The position numbers and the translations under genes are program-made. 64,000 nucleotides of DNA from Klebsormidium nitens. Taxonomy: Eukaryota; Streptophyta; Klebsormidiophyceae; Klebsormidiales; Klebsormidiaceae. The notes under the pieces are model-generated. The model made no database searches. It had not been told where the DNA came from and saw only the letters and a program-made list of their open reading frames with translations. Where the stretch lies: NCBI GenBank assembly GCA_000708835.1, contig DF237112.1:1-64000 (forward strand), read 5' to 3'. Every line of letters begins with the position of its first letter. Positions within the stretch are counted from its first letter, which is position 1. Below are positions 43,665 through 55,577 of this stretch, piece by piece.

Positions 43665-46321
43665 TGCATTCTCGCAGGGCGCGGTACCTTGTAGATTACT
43701 AGTCACTGGGGAGCCCTTTGCTTGCTTGGGAGGAGATCAGCCCACAGATCTAAAACTGAGCTGGAAATTCTGTCTGCCCCCTTTCTGAATGCTGCCAATA
43801 TCTGGCGCCTTACTTGAGAATGATCTTAGTCTTTTCTCTACTCTGTGGCTATCACGGTCCTATTGAGTCATGTCTTGTGTTCACAGCAATTCATTCTGGC
43901 TTCATGCAACTCTTGCTCTTTACTGTGTGCCTCGATGAACACGAAAGCTGCACTATCGCTCTCTGCTTCAAGTAGCTCTGTTCACAGTTTCTGCTCGTAC
44001 GAAGGCTGGATCTAAGATGGCTTGACATTTATTCTTGACCATTGCCAAAGCCTTGGCAGATTGAACGCAGACCCGCAGGACTGCTGATTTTGCATTCAAC
44101 AAGTAACATGGGGCAGTGCGCGGGTTGAGCTTACAGCTTGCTTGCACAATATTGCATTACATGGGGTGCCAGCACGTCCCAAAAAATTTCTGCAGGTTCT
44201 GACAGATGGCAGTGTGCATGCACAACGATACCGGTCGACGGCGTTCGCTTTTTGCCACGGTTGGCGGAAGCGGGCAATGGGCATGATTTGGTGGCCTCGT
44301 ATTGCCTCGAAAGCTGCACATTTTTCGTAGCCCACCGTTTTCGAAACTGCGCTCGGCTCAAGGATCGGAGTTCGGGCTCCAAGAACCTCGTCGAAAGTCC
44401 CATCTTGTTCGATGTTTGTCGGTTTCGAGGGACCAGCGAACGGAAGGGTTTTTGAAGGTGAATCTCAAAGCGCATTATCGATCTTCGAGAAGTTCCGATG
44501 TATTTACCAGAACTCTTGGGATCCGTCGCTAGCCCTCTGGCCAATTGGAACGCTCAGTTTGCCACCTGTGAAAAGAAGGTACGTCCTGTTGCACAATCAA
44601 GCACGGGCGGTATGGACCGGCTTGAGGCTGTGTCGAAGGTGCGAGAAGGGACAGTAGAGCACCTTCAGATCGACGTCGAACAATGCAGATCAAAAAAGGG
44701 CATCGGAGGACCGGATGTTCTGCAGTAAATAAACGCTGACCAAATATACATTCGCCTCATACTGGTAAGTCTTGTGCGCCCTAACAGCTGTTTGCCCTAT
44801 GATTAGTAGACCCCGAGCAAGCAAACCAAAACTCTTAACCCAAAAACTTACGCGCTCCGCACTCTTACTCCAATCCACCCTAAGCACCAAGCCAATCCCA
44901 CCCGTCCCCCGGGCGCCTATCTTAAGGCACACTGCGGTTAGGTCAAAGTAGAGTTACCAAAGTATTCGCCTCGACTTCGATCATATTTGTAGATGGAAGG
45001 CGGTCCGTCGGATGTCTTTTGCCCCTTATCAACGATTGAGCTCCAGAGTGGAATGTGGGTACCAGATTTCGAGACCTGTTTCTTTGAAGACCCAAGAATC
45101 TGTGGATTTTGTTTCCTTTCAAGCAGAGGGAACTGCCGCTTTTTGAGTAAGTGCGTGCTTCTCTGAAATTAGGCGTTTTGAATAGCTGAGTCGGGGAATT
45201 GCAGTGGAGTAACCTCTCGTAAGCATACGATGCCAGAAGCTTGTGTTCCCGTTTGTTAAGTTCTACACTCTCACTAACCGGAAACCTTGACGTTAACCCT
45301 CACAGCCCGCGACTGTAGAATTGTTGGGTTCCATGGGCCAACATAAATTTGTACACTGAATACTGCTGCTCAATCGAGCTTAATCGTACTAGGACGGCGG
45401 TCTGTGAAAGAACTTTCAATGAGTCACGGAAGACGCAGAAATGGGAAACGGACTGTGATGTGAGAATGATCTTTTTCACAGCCATTGATAGTTTCTGTTT
45501 CATGATCACGAGCATGGTATAATAGGGCTGCGCGCATGCAGGCCCCATGGAGACGCCTGAATGAAAATCAAGAAAAAGCATCGCGATAAATGTGGATTGT
45601 CAAGTACTCAGGTTCTTGCGTTGCGCGCTCATTTAGTGCATTTTGGCGGACTGTTTCGTCCATTCTTGAGGCGCACTACTTGCATGTTTTATACAGTCAC
45701 TGTGATGGGTATCAAGCATGTGATAAAACTTTTGCGTCTGGCATGCTAATAATCCTGTTCCTTGTTTCTGTCGTATGGTAAGTGTAGGTGAACAGAATCT
45801 TTGCCTTAGTCCAACTCCGTACAGCAAGAAACTGTACGTTTCCTCATCTCAAGCAATGCTACTAACTACTCAATGATTACCCGTTATGAACTACCAGTCC
45901 TAAGCCGTCTCTTGCAGAGACACTGCCAAACTGGCAATAAGCAGTTCAAAACCTCGCCTCAGCGGTGATCTATTACGACCTACCCGTTACGCCGTAAGTG
46001 AATTCCCCCGTTCCGTCTAGCACGTATGCGTATGTGCGCTCGACGCCCGTTTCTAGAAAGTACGGACTTTTCGCCGTTCTCTGATAAGCTCTAACCATCC
46101 TCTGCCATATCCTACAGCTTCAGTATCACTACGTTATAGATTACATTTGAAGTATATCGTCGCCAATACATGTCAGCTTCTAATCGTCGGCAGTATCCGT
46201 TCCTCCGCTTAATTTCCGCTCTCATCGCGCAACTCTTCGCACGGAATTCATTCACTCACCGGACCCACAAGTACCTTATAAGTTATCTCCTTAAAGTATT
46301 CCCATTTTACCCGCTTAATCA
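43665..46321. other. Intergenic region, GT14 promoter and upstream gene 3' flank
   Basis: This 2.7-kb stretch has no convincing gene. Open frames around 44096-44544 have no domain or matching splice context. It should hold the GT14 promoter on the left and the 3' UTR of the secreted-protein gene on the right. Confidence 0.45.
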
Positions 46322-49300
46322 TCAAACGCCAACCCACACGTCAGCCTTGACGACAGCATCCCCCCAGTACGGATCCGGGAACCAAGCCTGCGGCAAAATC
46401 TGCGACAACAATTTCATCGCGCCCAGCCCCTGGGGGGCTCCGCTGCCCGTGTCTTTTACCCCCCACCCCAAGAACTTGAGGTACTGCGTGCCTCTCGGGT
46501 CAGCAGTGTTGCCGTTGTTGGTGTTGTAGAAAGCGTATGGCGACGTGCTGACGACGGTTTGCCCCGTGCTGACGTATTTGAGGAGGAAGAGCGGAAGCGA
46601 GTGCGGCAGGGGGTGGTCGATCGGGTACCAGCTCGTGACCGGGATCGGGGCGCCGACGGACATGAATCCGGTTTCCGCGGCGGAAAACTGGAGCGGGCCC
46701 TTGCTGACGTGTTGCTGCGCACGGGAGGTTTGGAACAGGTTGGTACTCCGTTGCGGTTGAAATATTTGATTTCATTAGGATGCCTATAAACATCGATTCT
46801 CGTCTGTATTACTCTTTCGATGAGATGTCCAATTTGTCAAGAATCTTCCTTGAAAAAGGTTCGCTTGATAAACGAATGTCCCGCTTCTCAGTGTGAATCC
46901 ATTGTGAATCTCAAAGGCTCAGAAAAGAACATCAGGAGAGATGTCGTGGAAGAGATCAGGAAATCGGCCAAAAGAAAGTATGAGCCATGCAGCTTTACCT
47001 TATGCAACGGAGATTGGTTGACAAATAAATCAAAAACCCAGGACTGTTCTCACGACTTCAACGTCTCGCAACAAGGCAATTTTGGGAGCCCTCAATCATA
47101 TTCGCCCATAGGTTTGGACCCACCAAAGCGAGCACAATTATCGTCCAGATTTTTGCAACGACGTATACGCCGCAAAGGAAGCGGGGGGGCTCGTGGGGGC
47201 TGCAGCCCCCCAGATCTTAGGTGTGAAAGAAAGGCCTGGTGAATTGCACCAGGCAAAGAGTCCTCTAAAATAGCGTCGAATGGTTTTGCTAGGCCAAACG
47301 TATTGACTGACCTGCAAATCTGGCACGGCCCCCGCAATGTTCCCGACGCTGTTTAACACCATGTAGTACCGGGCGTAAAACACACCCCCCGCGGGGAGCG
47401 CCGCCGTCACTTTCTCCCAGGGCTGGTTCATGTGAATATGCTCGATGACGTTCAGGTCTTCCGTCGGAAGCCGCCCGAAGCGAATGAGCGACTGCGGCCA
47501 GGGCTGCGTGTTCTGGTTGGGGGCGTACACGATGCCGATCGCGTCCGCGGCCGCCTGCGCGGAAATCAATGGGGTTTTTAAAAGGTATAGCGTCTTAGGC
47601 GCAGTTTGTCTTTCCCTTGGGTCGTGGGCAATCAAAATGGAGGAGCGAATCCGTTGCAAGCTTTCGTGTTCTGGGCGCATACACGATGCTGATCGTGTCC
47701 GCGGCCGCCTGCGCACAAAAGTTTTTAATGTTTGAGCTTCTTAGGAGACGAGGTGTAACCCTGCCGAGCGATTGCTGTCAGCTTCGCGTTTGCTGATTGG
47801 GCGCGTGGTGCCGCTCGCATACCGAGGGCCGCCTGCGCGCGGACATGCTGGTTTAGGGGCTCAATCGTTTAAGTCGTCCAGGGCTTTGAAGTTCTGGCCG
47901 GCGGGACATTGACACTCCGGGCAACTTCAAAAACCTTGTTTCGATTCTCTAAAGACTTTGGAAACTGGGTTGTGCAGATTCTTCCGTCCAGCTCTGCCCC
48001 GCGAGAAACCCGATGTTGAAAAAGAGGTCGTAAGATTCAAATCGAAATTCGAATTAAAGGTTATCATTTATCACTTTGAAAGGCAGCAAAATCCTTCAGG
48101 TCCCTCCTCTTTTGGGTCCCAGAAGCGCAGAACCAGACTCAAAGCGTCGATGGTCTTGATCCCAGAGGGTAATCTGACGCACGTCCTGCTTTGCTGCTTG
48201 GTTGCCCGGCCCACACCCCCTTCGTAATTCAAGCATACAGTCATGAGATTAGTTTGGAAAACAAGTTTCTATATCTTAAAAACAATTCTGCTTACGTCTT
48301 GAGTCTTGGCGAAGGCCATCCACCCCCCCGAGGAGCTGTCCGCGGGCGGAGTGTACTCCCAGGCACCGGAGTGGTCCTCAAAGTGGTACCCACCGGTCTT
48401 TTCGCCGACTGCGTATTGCGGAAATTGGCTGCAATAAAGAGGGCGGGAGATCAAACATTTGGCAGTGCGCTGCTTGCGCTTGGGTTGGCTATTCGCATGC
48501 AACAGGCGTAGCAGATTTGCAGGTTTTGGAGCTTCTTGATTTCTGGATCTTGATGTAGGTGATTTGGATTTCAGGGAAGGAGATCTGACGGCTAATGGTT
48601 TTGTGAAGTGAGAGCAGACTTTCAGCAATCGCGCTTGCTGTAAGATTGAACTCCAAGAAAGCATCGGTGCACGTCGCCAAGATTGGAGTCTGCTTTGTTT
48701 AAGATCGAAAGTCTTCGGAATCACAAAGAAGATTCTTTTGAGTCTCGGAGCACGCAAATTTCTGCCTTTTTTCCCTCCAACAGATTCTCCAGCTTCGGCG
48801 ATTGAAAGCACGACTCATTCAAGGCCCGCCCAAAACAGATCTGCATATCCACAGTCCTTGTAAAAAACCGCTCACCTGAACTTGAAGCCGCCCCAGGGCG
48901 CGTCGACAAACTGCAGGTCGAACGGCCCGAAGTTGTGGAACACGTACGTCAGTTCGACGATGCCGTTCCCGATGTCCCTCAGGTGCTGTTGCAGCAAAAC
49001 CCACTGCCAAAAGTTCTTATCCGCCAAATCCCGCTCGTAAATCTGAGCTTGCTGGGGCAGTGTAACTACGCTGATACCCCGGTCGAGTGCCCCGGTCGAG
49101 ACGCCCAGGTTGGGGGAGTAGAGCGGGAACGGGTTGGGGGATTTCTGCGGGTACGAACCGGCCTGCTGGAGTGTGTAGGCACCGGGGTAACGGAGGTCGC
49201 TGACGCATGATTGGAGGACGCGGTCCATCCATTGCGTTTGGGAGGCCTGGCAGCAGACCAGCTCGGCACCCCCCGAAGTGGAGGTCCTGCAGAAGGTGGG

Positions 49301-52300
49301 TTAAGTTGAGGTTAAGTTAGTAACAGAACTTTATTGCGTGCGGAAACTGCTGATCTTTTTCACATGGTATGATTGACAAAACCTGGACAGAAGTTTCAAC
49401 TTTCGACTGAGCTGTCTTCGAAAGGGTCGGTACGTTCAGTGAAAGCGGACCAACAATCGCTCTTCCTTTCGCGAACAGTCGTGAACTCTGGCTTCAGCTA
49501 AGCGAATATTGACCTCTTTTTTGGAAGGTCCTAGGTTAGTCTAACCCAGCTGACACTACCCAAACGCTTTTCAACCCGCATAAGCTATGCGACTCACTTG
49601 ATCGAGTACACGTGGCCGCTTGGCCCGATGCGCAGCTCCCACTCGTGGTCGCCATGATGCTTCAAACTCCGGAAGAAAACCGCGTTCTCGCCTAACCCGA
49701 ACTTCGTATCCGGGTTAACCAAGTTTTCCGACACTTCAAACCAGCCGTCATTTCTGCTCGGGGCGCTGTTTCCGGGAATCAGCCAGTAGCTGTTGAACAG
49801 GCGGTCGCGACCGGTCGGGTTAGCGGTCGGGGACGCGGTTACGGGCGCAGCAGGGGCGGCGGTTGGGTTAGCGGTCACCGGTGCTTGGGTCGGGTTAGTG
49901 GTCGGGTTAGGGGTAATTTGCTGGATAACCGCGGTTGGGGTCGGAGTTGCCGGCGCTGCCGTGGGTTTTCCCGTGGGGGGTCCAGATGCGACGCCAATCC
50001 GATCCCCCGAGCAGTACGGGTAGCTTTTCGGGTTTACCGGGCACTGGGTTAGGCAGCAAAACCCGCGCGAACCGTCGGAGACGAAGCACATGGCGGTCGG
50101 GCAGTAATTCGCAACCATGGGCGTCGCGGTACTTCCTAACGGAACCGGGAAAGCGGCGATCGGGTTAACCATGGGAGGGTTATCAGGCGGGTTATAGTCG
50201 CCCGTTGTGGGGGGGTTGGTTTGCGGAGGGTTTGTAGTGGGGTTTGTGGGAGCACTTGTCGGGGGTGGATTCGTAGGGGCTTTCGTCGGGGGGGGGTTGG
50301 TTGGGGCTTTCGTAGGGGGAGGTTTCGAGGGTGTCCCCGTGGGGGGGCTGGTTTGCGTTGCTGGAGCACCCCCCTGGCAGGTGGGCCGCGCGCCGTTGAA
50401 GTTCCCACATCCGGCGGCGCAGCAGATGAAGGATGCGCCGTCGGGGGCGTAGCACGGGTTTTGGAAACTGGGGTTGGGGCAACCTGGTGGAGTTAAGGAA
50501 GGGGTTTAGAACGCGTGCAGCAAGCAGACGTCAGAGCTAGTAGTGAGGACAAGTGGGCAGCAAGAAACAGGGGAAAGCGTGGTTGACTTGAACAGATTGT
50601 TCCAACGAGTTTTGATGCAGGTTGAACCCTTATCTTGTTCTTTAAGCAATGCTCATACAGTTCATGTTAACTGGGAGCGTGTACCAAGAAACTATAATGC
50701 CAACTCTAAACGCGAATTCAAGGGCGTTCGCTTGCCCGCCAAGAAATAACTCATGATGCTTCCGTGGCTTGAATTCTCGAATCATCAGCCCGCAGCGAGT
50801 TGATCTCTAAGACAGCAGCCGAAACATCCCTAGAGCTCTAGATGGGTTAAGACGAATCATGGAGGAGGTCTCGAAGCGGGTGTGCACCTGACTGCAGAAG
50901 CTCTCTCCCGTTCGTGGCGATTATGGGCTGAGCCTGCACAGGCGAAGAGGCAATCTCAGTCCTTCGGAGTGCCCATAATCCAGATTGTGCGCCGACGTGT
51001 CCGCGCCTTTTTGGCAGTTCTTCATTTCCTGGAACATGCTCCTCATATTCTTTACGAAGCAGGCTAAGGATATGTGAAGAAAAGGAGGCTAGCGGAGGGC
51101 TGAAACAGTCCCGCGAAAGCTCGCATCTTGAAGCTGTTTGACAGAGCAGAGCCCGGACTCGTCGGAGCGGCTCCGCATAGTGAATCCAAGCACGGGACCA
51201 TTACCCGTAACCAAGATTCCGAGATCGAAAACGACTTAGAAAAGCTCACCAGGCCAAAACTGTCCGACAGAGCGGCGCCCAGGTTCAACACCTCGAGGTC
51301 AGCGGACTCGAGCAAGGCTGGGTCGATGCTAGAAGGGCCTGTAAGCAGAAGAAAGTTCTGATTGGATGAGAAGAGTGGCGAGCTCAGACATGGGAAGTCC
51401 CCAACCCCTTGTCCTCTGCCTCGTCTAGTTGGGTCGGTGTCAGAGGGTTCTGGAGAGACGCTAGGTTCTCAGTTCCTGCATCAAAGCTATCCAAACTGCG
51501 AAGTAGAAGTTGGTCAAAGAGCTGGAAGGGTAACTGTTTGAGGTAACTGTTGAGGTAACTGTATTCTTTGACTGAGGTGACTACAGAACCATAGCTGAGG
51601 GCGGATCCAGTATGGATTGCCAAGTAGAGATGCGAAGGAAGAAGAGGCTCGGATCAAACGGGTACGCTGCAGAAAAAATGCATGCCGAGCGAACAATTGC
51701 CAAAGGTTGAGCACGTCAGAAACGCTGCGTGAGGTGCTTCCTTTACTATGTAAACCTCAACGGATAGTAAGGCAGCTCTTGTTAAAGTGGTGGCTGCTGT
51801 TTTCAACGATCTATGAAGTTGAGGATCTCATGAGTCCACTTCTAATCAAAACCGGTGTTTGGGTCACTTGGGCAAGGACCTATTTGTAATGCTTAATGCA
51901 CAGTCGAGCTGTTTGTTGGCCAAGTTCTTGTACTCTGACAGCCCCTGATTTATAGTACCCCTCTGTTTCCAGCCATTGGAAGCGTGCAAGAACAAACGGC
52001 ACCAGTACGTTTCACTTATAAAAGATTGACAAGTGAAGTGGCGTTCAAGACTCCTCCGACATTGATGGGCATCATTACATCATGAAGATCGCCCCCCTCT
52101 TGATATCCAAAACTTGATGCAACACCCGTGCGTCTATTCCTCCAGCCCTGCACCGATTGATGGAACTTCTCCGAGCTATACCGAATAGCCTGAGCTAGGC
52201 ACCCCCCTTTTGTTTGAATATGCGCTTGCTTAGGCTTACTCAAGAACTGAGAGCTTGAAAAAGGCACACTTCTGTGCATCGCCCCCAGATGCACAGGCCC

Positions 52301-52558
52301 TTGAAAGATAGAGCTCGACCAGACGTGCTTGATATGCACCTTTTTGGAGCATTGATTTAATTATCAACACTACTGTGAGAAAAGACCGATCAGATGTGAG
52401 ACTGATTGAAAGAAGCTTCAAGGAATGGCACGAAGGAAGGAACGTCAGAAAGTGAGGCACGTTTTCTCACCCACTCTACCAGCGTAGGTCGACTGCGTTG
52501 TCATCAGCATGACTCCACAAAGAAGGAGAAGTATCACATCAAGTCTTGAGCCCGCCAT
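46322..52558 (-). CDS. Secreted protein with two Cys-rich modules and a large unknown domain
   Basis: Exons: 52471-52558, 49598-50483, 48876-49286, 48296-48428, 47312-47554, 46322-46714; phases close, 717 aa. Exon 1 encodes a clean signal peptide (MAGSRLDVILLLLCGVML..TYA). Two six-Cys modules follow (CPNPSFQNPC...FICCAAGC and YCPTAMC...GFCCLTQC), joined by Thr/Pro/Asn linkers with KAPTNPPPT repeats, like the binding-module-plus-linker design of secreted wall-active enzymes. The last ~490 residues form one region with NDGWFEVSENL, WELRIGPSGHVYSIK, ELVCCQASQTQWMD, LTYVFHNFGPFDLQF and WFPDPYWGDAVVKADVW. I do not recognise this domain. A role on extracellular polysaccharide is a guess. Intron 1 is almost 2 kb. 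The intron upstream of exon 47312-47554 has exon-edge copies. Confidence 0.8.
47640..47860 (-). repeat. Two decayed copies of the 5' edge of a secreted-protein exon
   Basis: The exon 47312-47554 start reads, on the plus strand, GGGCGTACACGATGCCGATC, GCGTCCGCGGCCGCCTGCGC. Copies read GGGCGCATACACGATGCTGA, TCGTGTCCGCGGCCGCCTGC near 47677-47716, and GGGCGCGTGGTGCCGC, GAGGGCCGCCTGCGCGC near 47798-47842. Both keep the acceptor. Confidence 0.8.
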
Positions 52559-55500
52559 TATGGCCCGAGTACTGGGAAGGAGCTTTGCAATTGGCGTGAT
52601 CCCTTTGGATGGCTAAGATTTGTTGCGCTTTGCAAAGCTTTTCAAACAGGAGCTCTCAGCCAGTCTTCAACGCTTTTCAGTTGCACCCCTAAAAACGTGG
52701 GCGAGACTGCAGCGATTGCTCTTATGCATCACGCCTTCTCAAAGGCGCCCTATGTGGGCTGATTGCCCTCTTACGAATATAATCAAACCGATCATGGCAC
52801 TGCTTTGGAAGGATTAGCAGCTGAAATTGGCTCGTTACAGAGTGCAAGCAATCCCCGCAATCGCTTATAGAGTGTCTTTCAAGGTACAGAAAGCTGTGAG
52901 CTACTTCCAATGCTGCCCGTCCCAGTGCGAGCTGGATAGCTTTGCTTCGAACCAAAGCTGAGTGATCTGACAGCTCCAAACCTAGCAACACTTCCGTAAT
53001 GACGTGATTTTCGAAGGTTGAAGAAACACCTTTTCTGAGACAGGGCTGTGAAGATATGACTTGACCCTTCATTTCTCCTCAAGAAGGGAAACAGCATGAA
53101 AAACTTCCGTCTCCTCCAGCTTGAAGTTAAGTGACATGATGCCATCCTGAGAGCTCGGCTGTTCATGCTGAACCAGCTATCTAAGCTTGTGAAAACAACC
53201 TCCTAACTCCCGCAGAGAAGAGGCGGCTTGAACGCTAGCTTGTTTCCGCCACTAAGTTGAAGTTGTGCATTTTTGGCGATCCTGACACCCTTTTCTGTGA
53301 GCTCATCAGCTGGTGTTAGAAGTTTGTGATCATGATGGCCGTCAACCACGACTTTTGAAACTTGAAAGCCGCTGCCCACAGTGTTTTACCGGGCTTAGCC
53401 ACGTACATAGTAGGTACGGTACCTTTTTACCCACCATCATGACCGCGGCCGCGGCGCCGGGGCGCCGGGTGATGTACCTCAAGTTTCAACCTTATGCTTG
53501 AAGATGCGCCGTCGATACTCGGTATCGACGGCCTGACAGATCCAAAATTGCATGACGCGCGCATCAAGCTCGACTTCTTGCGGCCCAGGTCAGCCCAGGT
53601 CCGAACAGGGTTGACTGTGTATACTTCGGCCGGCAGCCTCGGCAGTCTGGCTCGCTCAGTTTTGAGGTCAGTTTTGGGTAGGTACCTACTACCAGTATAC
53701 CTACTGCCGCGACTGAAAATCCCAAAGTACGAGAGTACGGTACTAAGCAGTAGGACCTTCTTGGTGAATCTGGACGCACCGGATCTTTCCAACAACGTTG
53801 ATTCAACGATCCGCAGAAGGCTCCGTTGATGTCAGCTGGGGCCTCGGTATCTTGATGTCACCAACATGGAGAAGGCATGGACATTGGAGATCCCTTAATT
53901 CAGGGCGAGTTCTTCGGACTACTACAATACTACCTACTAGATAAGGACCTAATACTGCAACACTCGGAGTAAGCTCAATCTGACCTTGGCTGCGAAATCT
54001 TCTCCCATTCGTCACATTAAAATCTCCGTACCTGTCGTCCACTCCCTGGCCACTCGATTTACGCATGCCGGGGGCCCCATGGACCCATGATGCCGCGCGA
54101 ACAAATCAGCCAGCCACGAGCACTGGGGCAAGGCTGCTGGAGCTATGGAGCTGGGCTTTTAGCCAGAGAATCCATTTCCGACTCTCGAATCAGGCATGGC
54201 GAACTAAAGTTCCTTGCTGCATATTTTTTAAAGTTACAGCGCTGACAAGGGGCATGATTTGCCATTAAGCCTGGTACCTGCCTGGATTCTATAGAGCAAG
54301 AGCCTGTGCCAGGCTCGATACGGGCACATAATCTGACCAACCCGAAGCATGCGCCTCTGTCACACCTTGTGCACAGTATATTAGATAAAAGCTCTCCATT
54401 CCTTCGAGGCTAGAAAGCGATCCTTAGGGGGGCCTGGCACGACCGTGCTACGGCCGCGTCAGTGGCATTTTCTGCCAGTAACAAATCAAGGATTTGCCGC
54501 CATGATCTCGTCGATAGACAATTGGCCGGTCGTCGGAAACATCATATCTAGATTGGCTGTCCGGATCTGGGCCCGCGCACGCGCCTTATAAAATTCCGAA
54601 TCCAGAGAACAAATGAGCTCTGGAAGCTCGGGACCAAGACCTCATGATCTTCCGCGGGGCAGTTTGGTTTCCACAGAATACTGGCAGGCTTAAATTTCAA
54701 CGCCTTGATTCGATCAACAAGTACCGGACCTCGAAGCAGCCCGGCCAGTCCGGGAGTTTTTGACTGATGATATACGTCGCATGCAAGCATCAACTATTGC
54801 CTTTGGCACCCAGGTATGACGTCATGCGCGCGCACCCCGTGCAGTCATGCAAGTACCAGAACACGATCATGAGATCATGTAATTAGTATGTACCCACGCC
54901 GCGGGTGATTACAGACATTGGATACTTCGAGTCGAGCATGGCCAATTCTAGTTCTCAAAGATGGGCCGCGGCCTTGTCCGATGCAATGGCTCGAAGCCGC
55001 CTGGCCCGGAATGCACAGAAGATGCATTCAGATGATTGATCGCCATCGATTGTGTCGCGGATCGAAAGGTCTTCAGAGATTGCCCAAGTTCTGAGGCGCT
55101 CGACTTATAAGCAATTAGTATGAGGCGAGCGACGCAATCATGATTTCCAAGTTGCAAATGTAATTTTCTGTGAATAGCCCACTGGCCTGCATGCCAGCAT
55201 TGACCGGACGCCACGTGACTGTGCGAGGCTACTAGCTTGGCCTTCGTGCGCGGCATGTTAGCCCAAACCTTCATCAGCTGGCCCGGCATACTGTTGGGTG
55301 CAGTGCCATGAACAATCATGGGTTGCGTTGACACGATTGGACCAATGACTCGGAGTCTCGCCATCACAAACTTTAGCTTGCAAAGAGCACCTGACTTCCT
55401 AATAGGCTGAGCCGCGGCGCCTGTTACGCTTCTGATCATTCTCTGACTGCCAGCCGCGCTGCTACCGTGCAAACTAACTCGATTAAGATGGACACAATCG

Positions 55501-55577
55501 AGAACTTGTAACCATCATCATGTTACGGCTGCATTTCCACGCTTCGACTTAGAACTTGAAAAGCAAGCCGCGAGGTC
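52559..55577. other. Intergenic region, 3 kb, no gene recognised
   Basis: It lies between the start of the secreted-protein gene and the 3' end of the rolling-stone-like gene. Several GGTACC-centred palindromic steps occur around 53410 and 53680-53700, like the palindrome at 13560. A GCGGCCGCGGCGCCGG GC-rich block lies near 53445. Open frames around 52722-53166 and 54948-55472 show no domain. Confidence 0.4.

Noticed and set aside
44096-44544. 137-aa minus-strand frame upstream of GT14
   Set aside because: No domain, no coding-like bias compared with real exons, overlapping open frames on the other strand.
54948-55472. 174-aa minus-strand frame just downstream of the rolling-stone-like gene
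   Set aside because: No domain or splice support; its composition is not distinct from non-coding surroundings.
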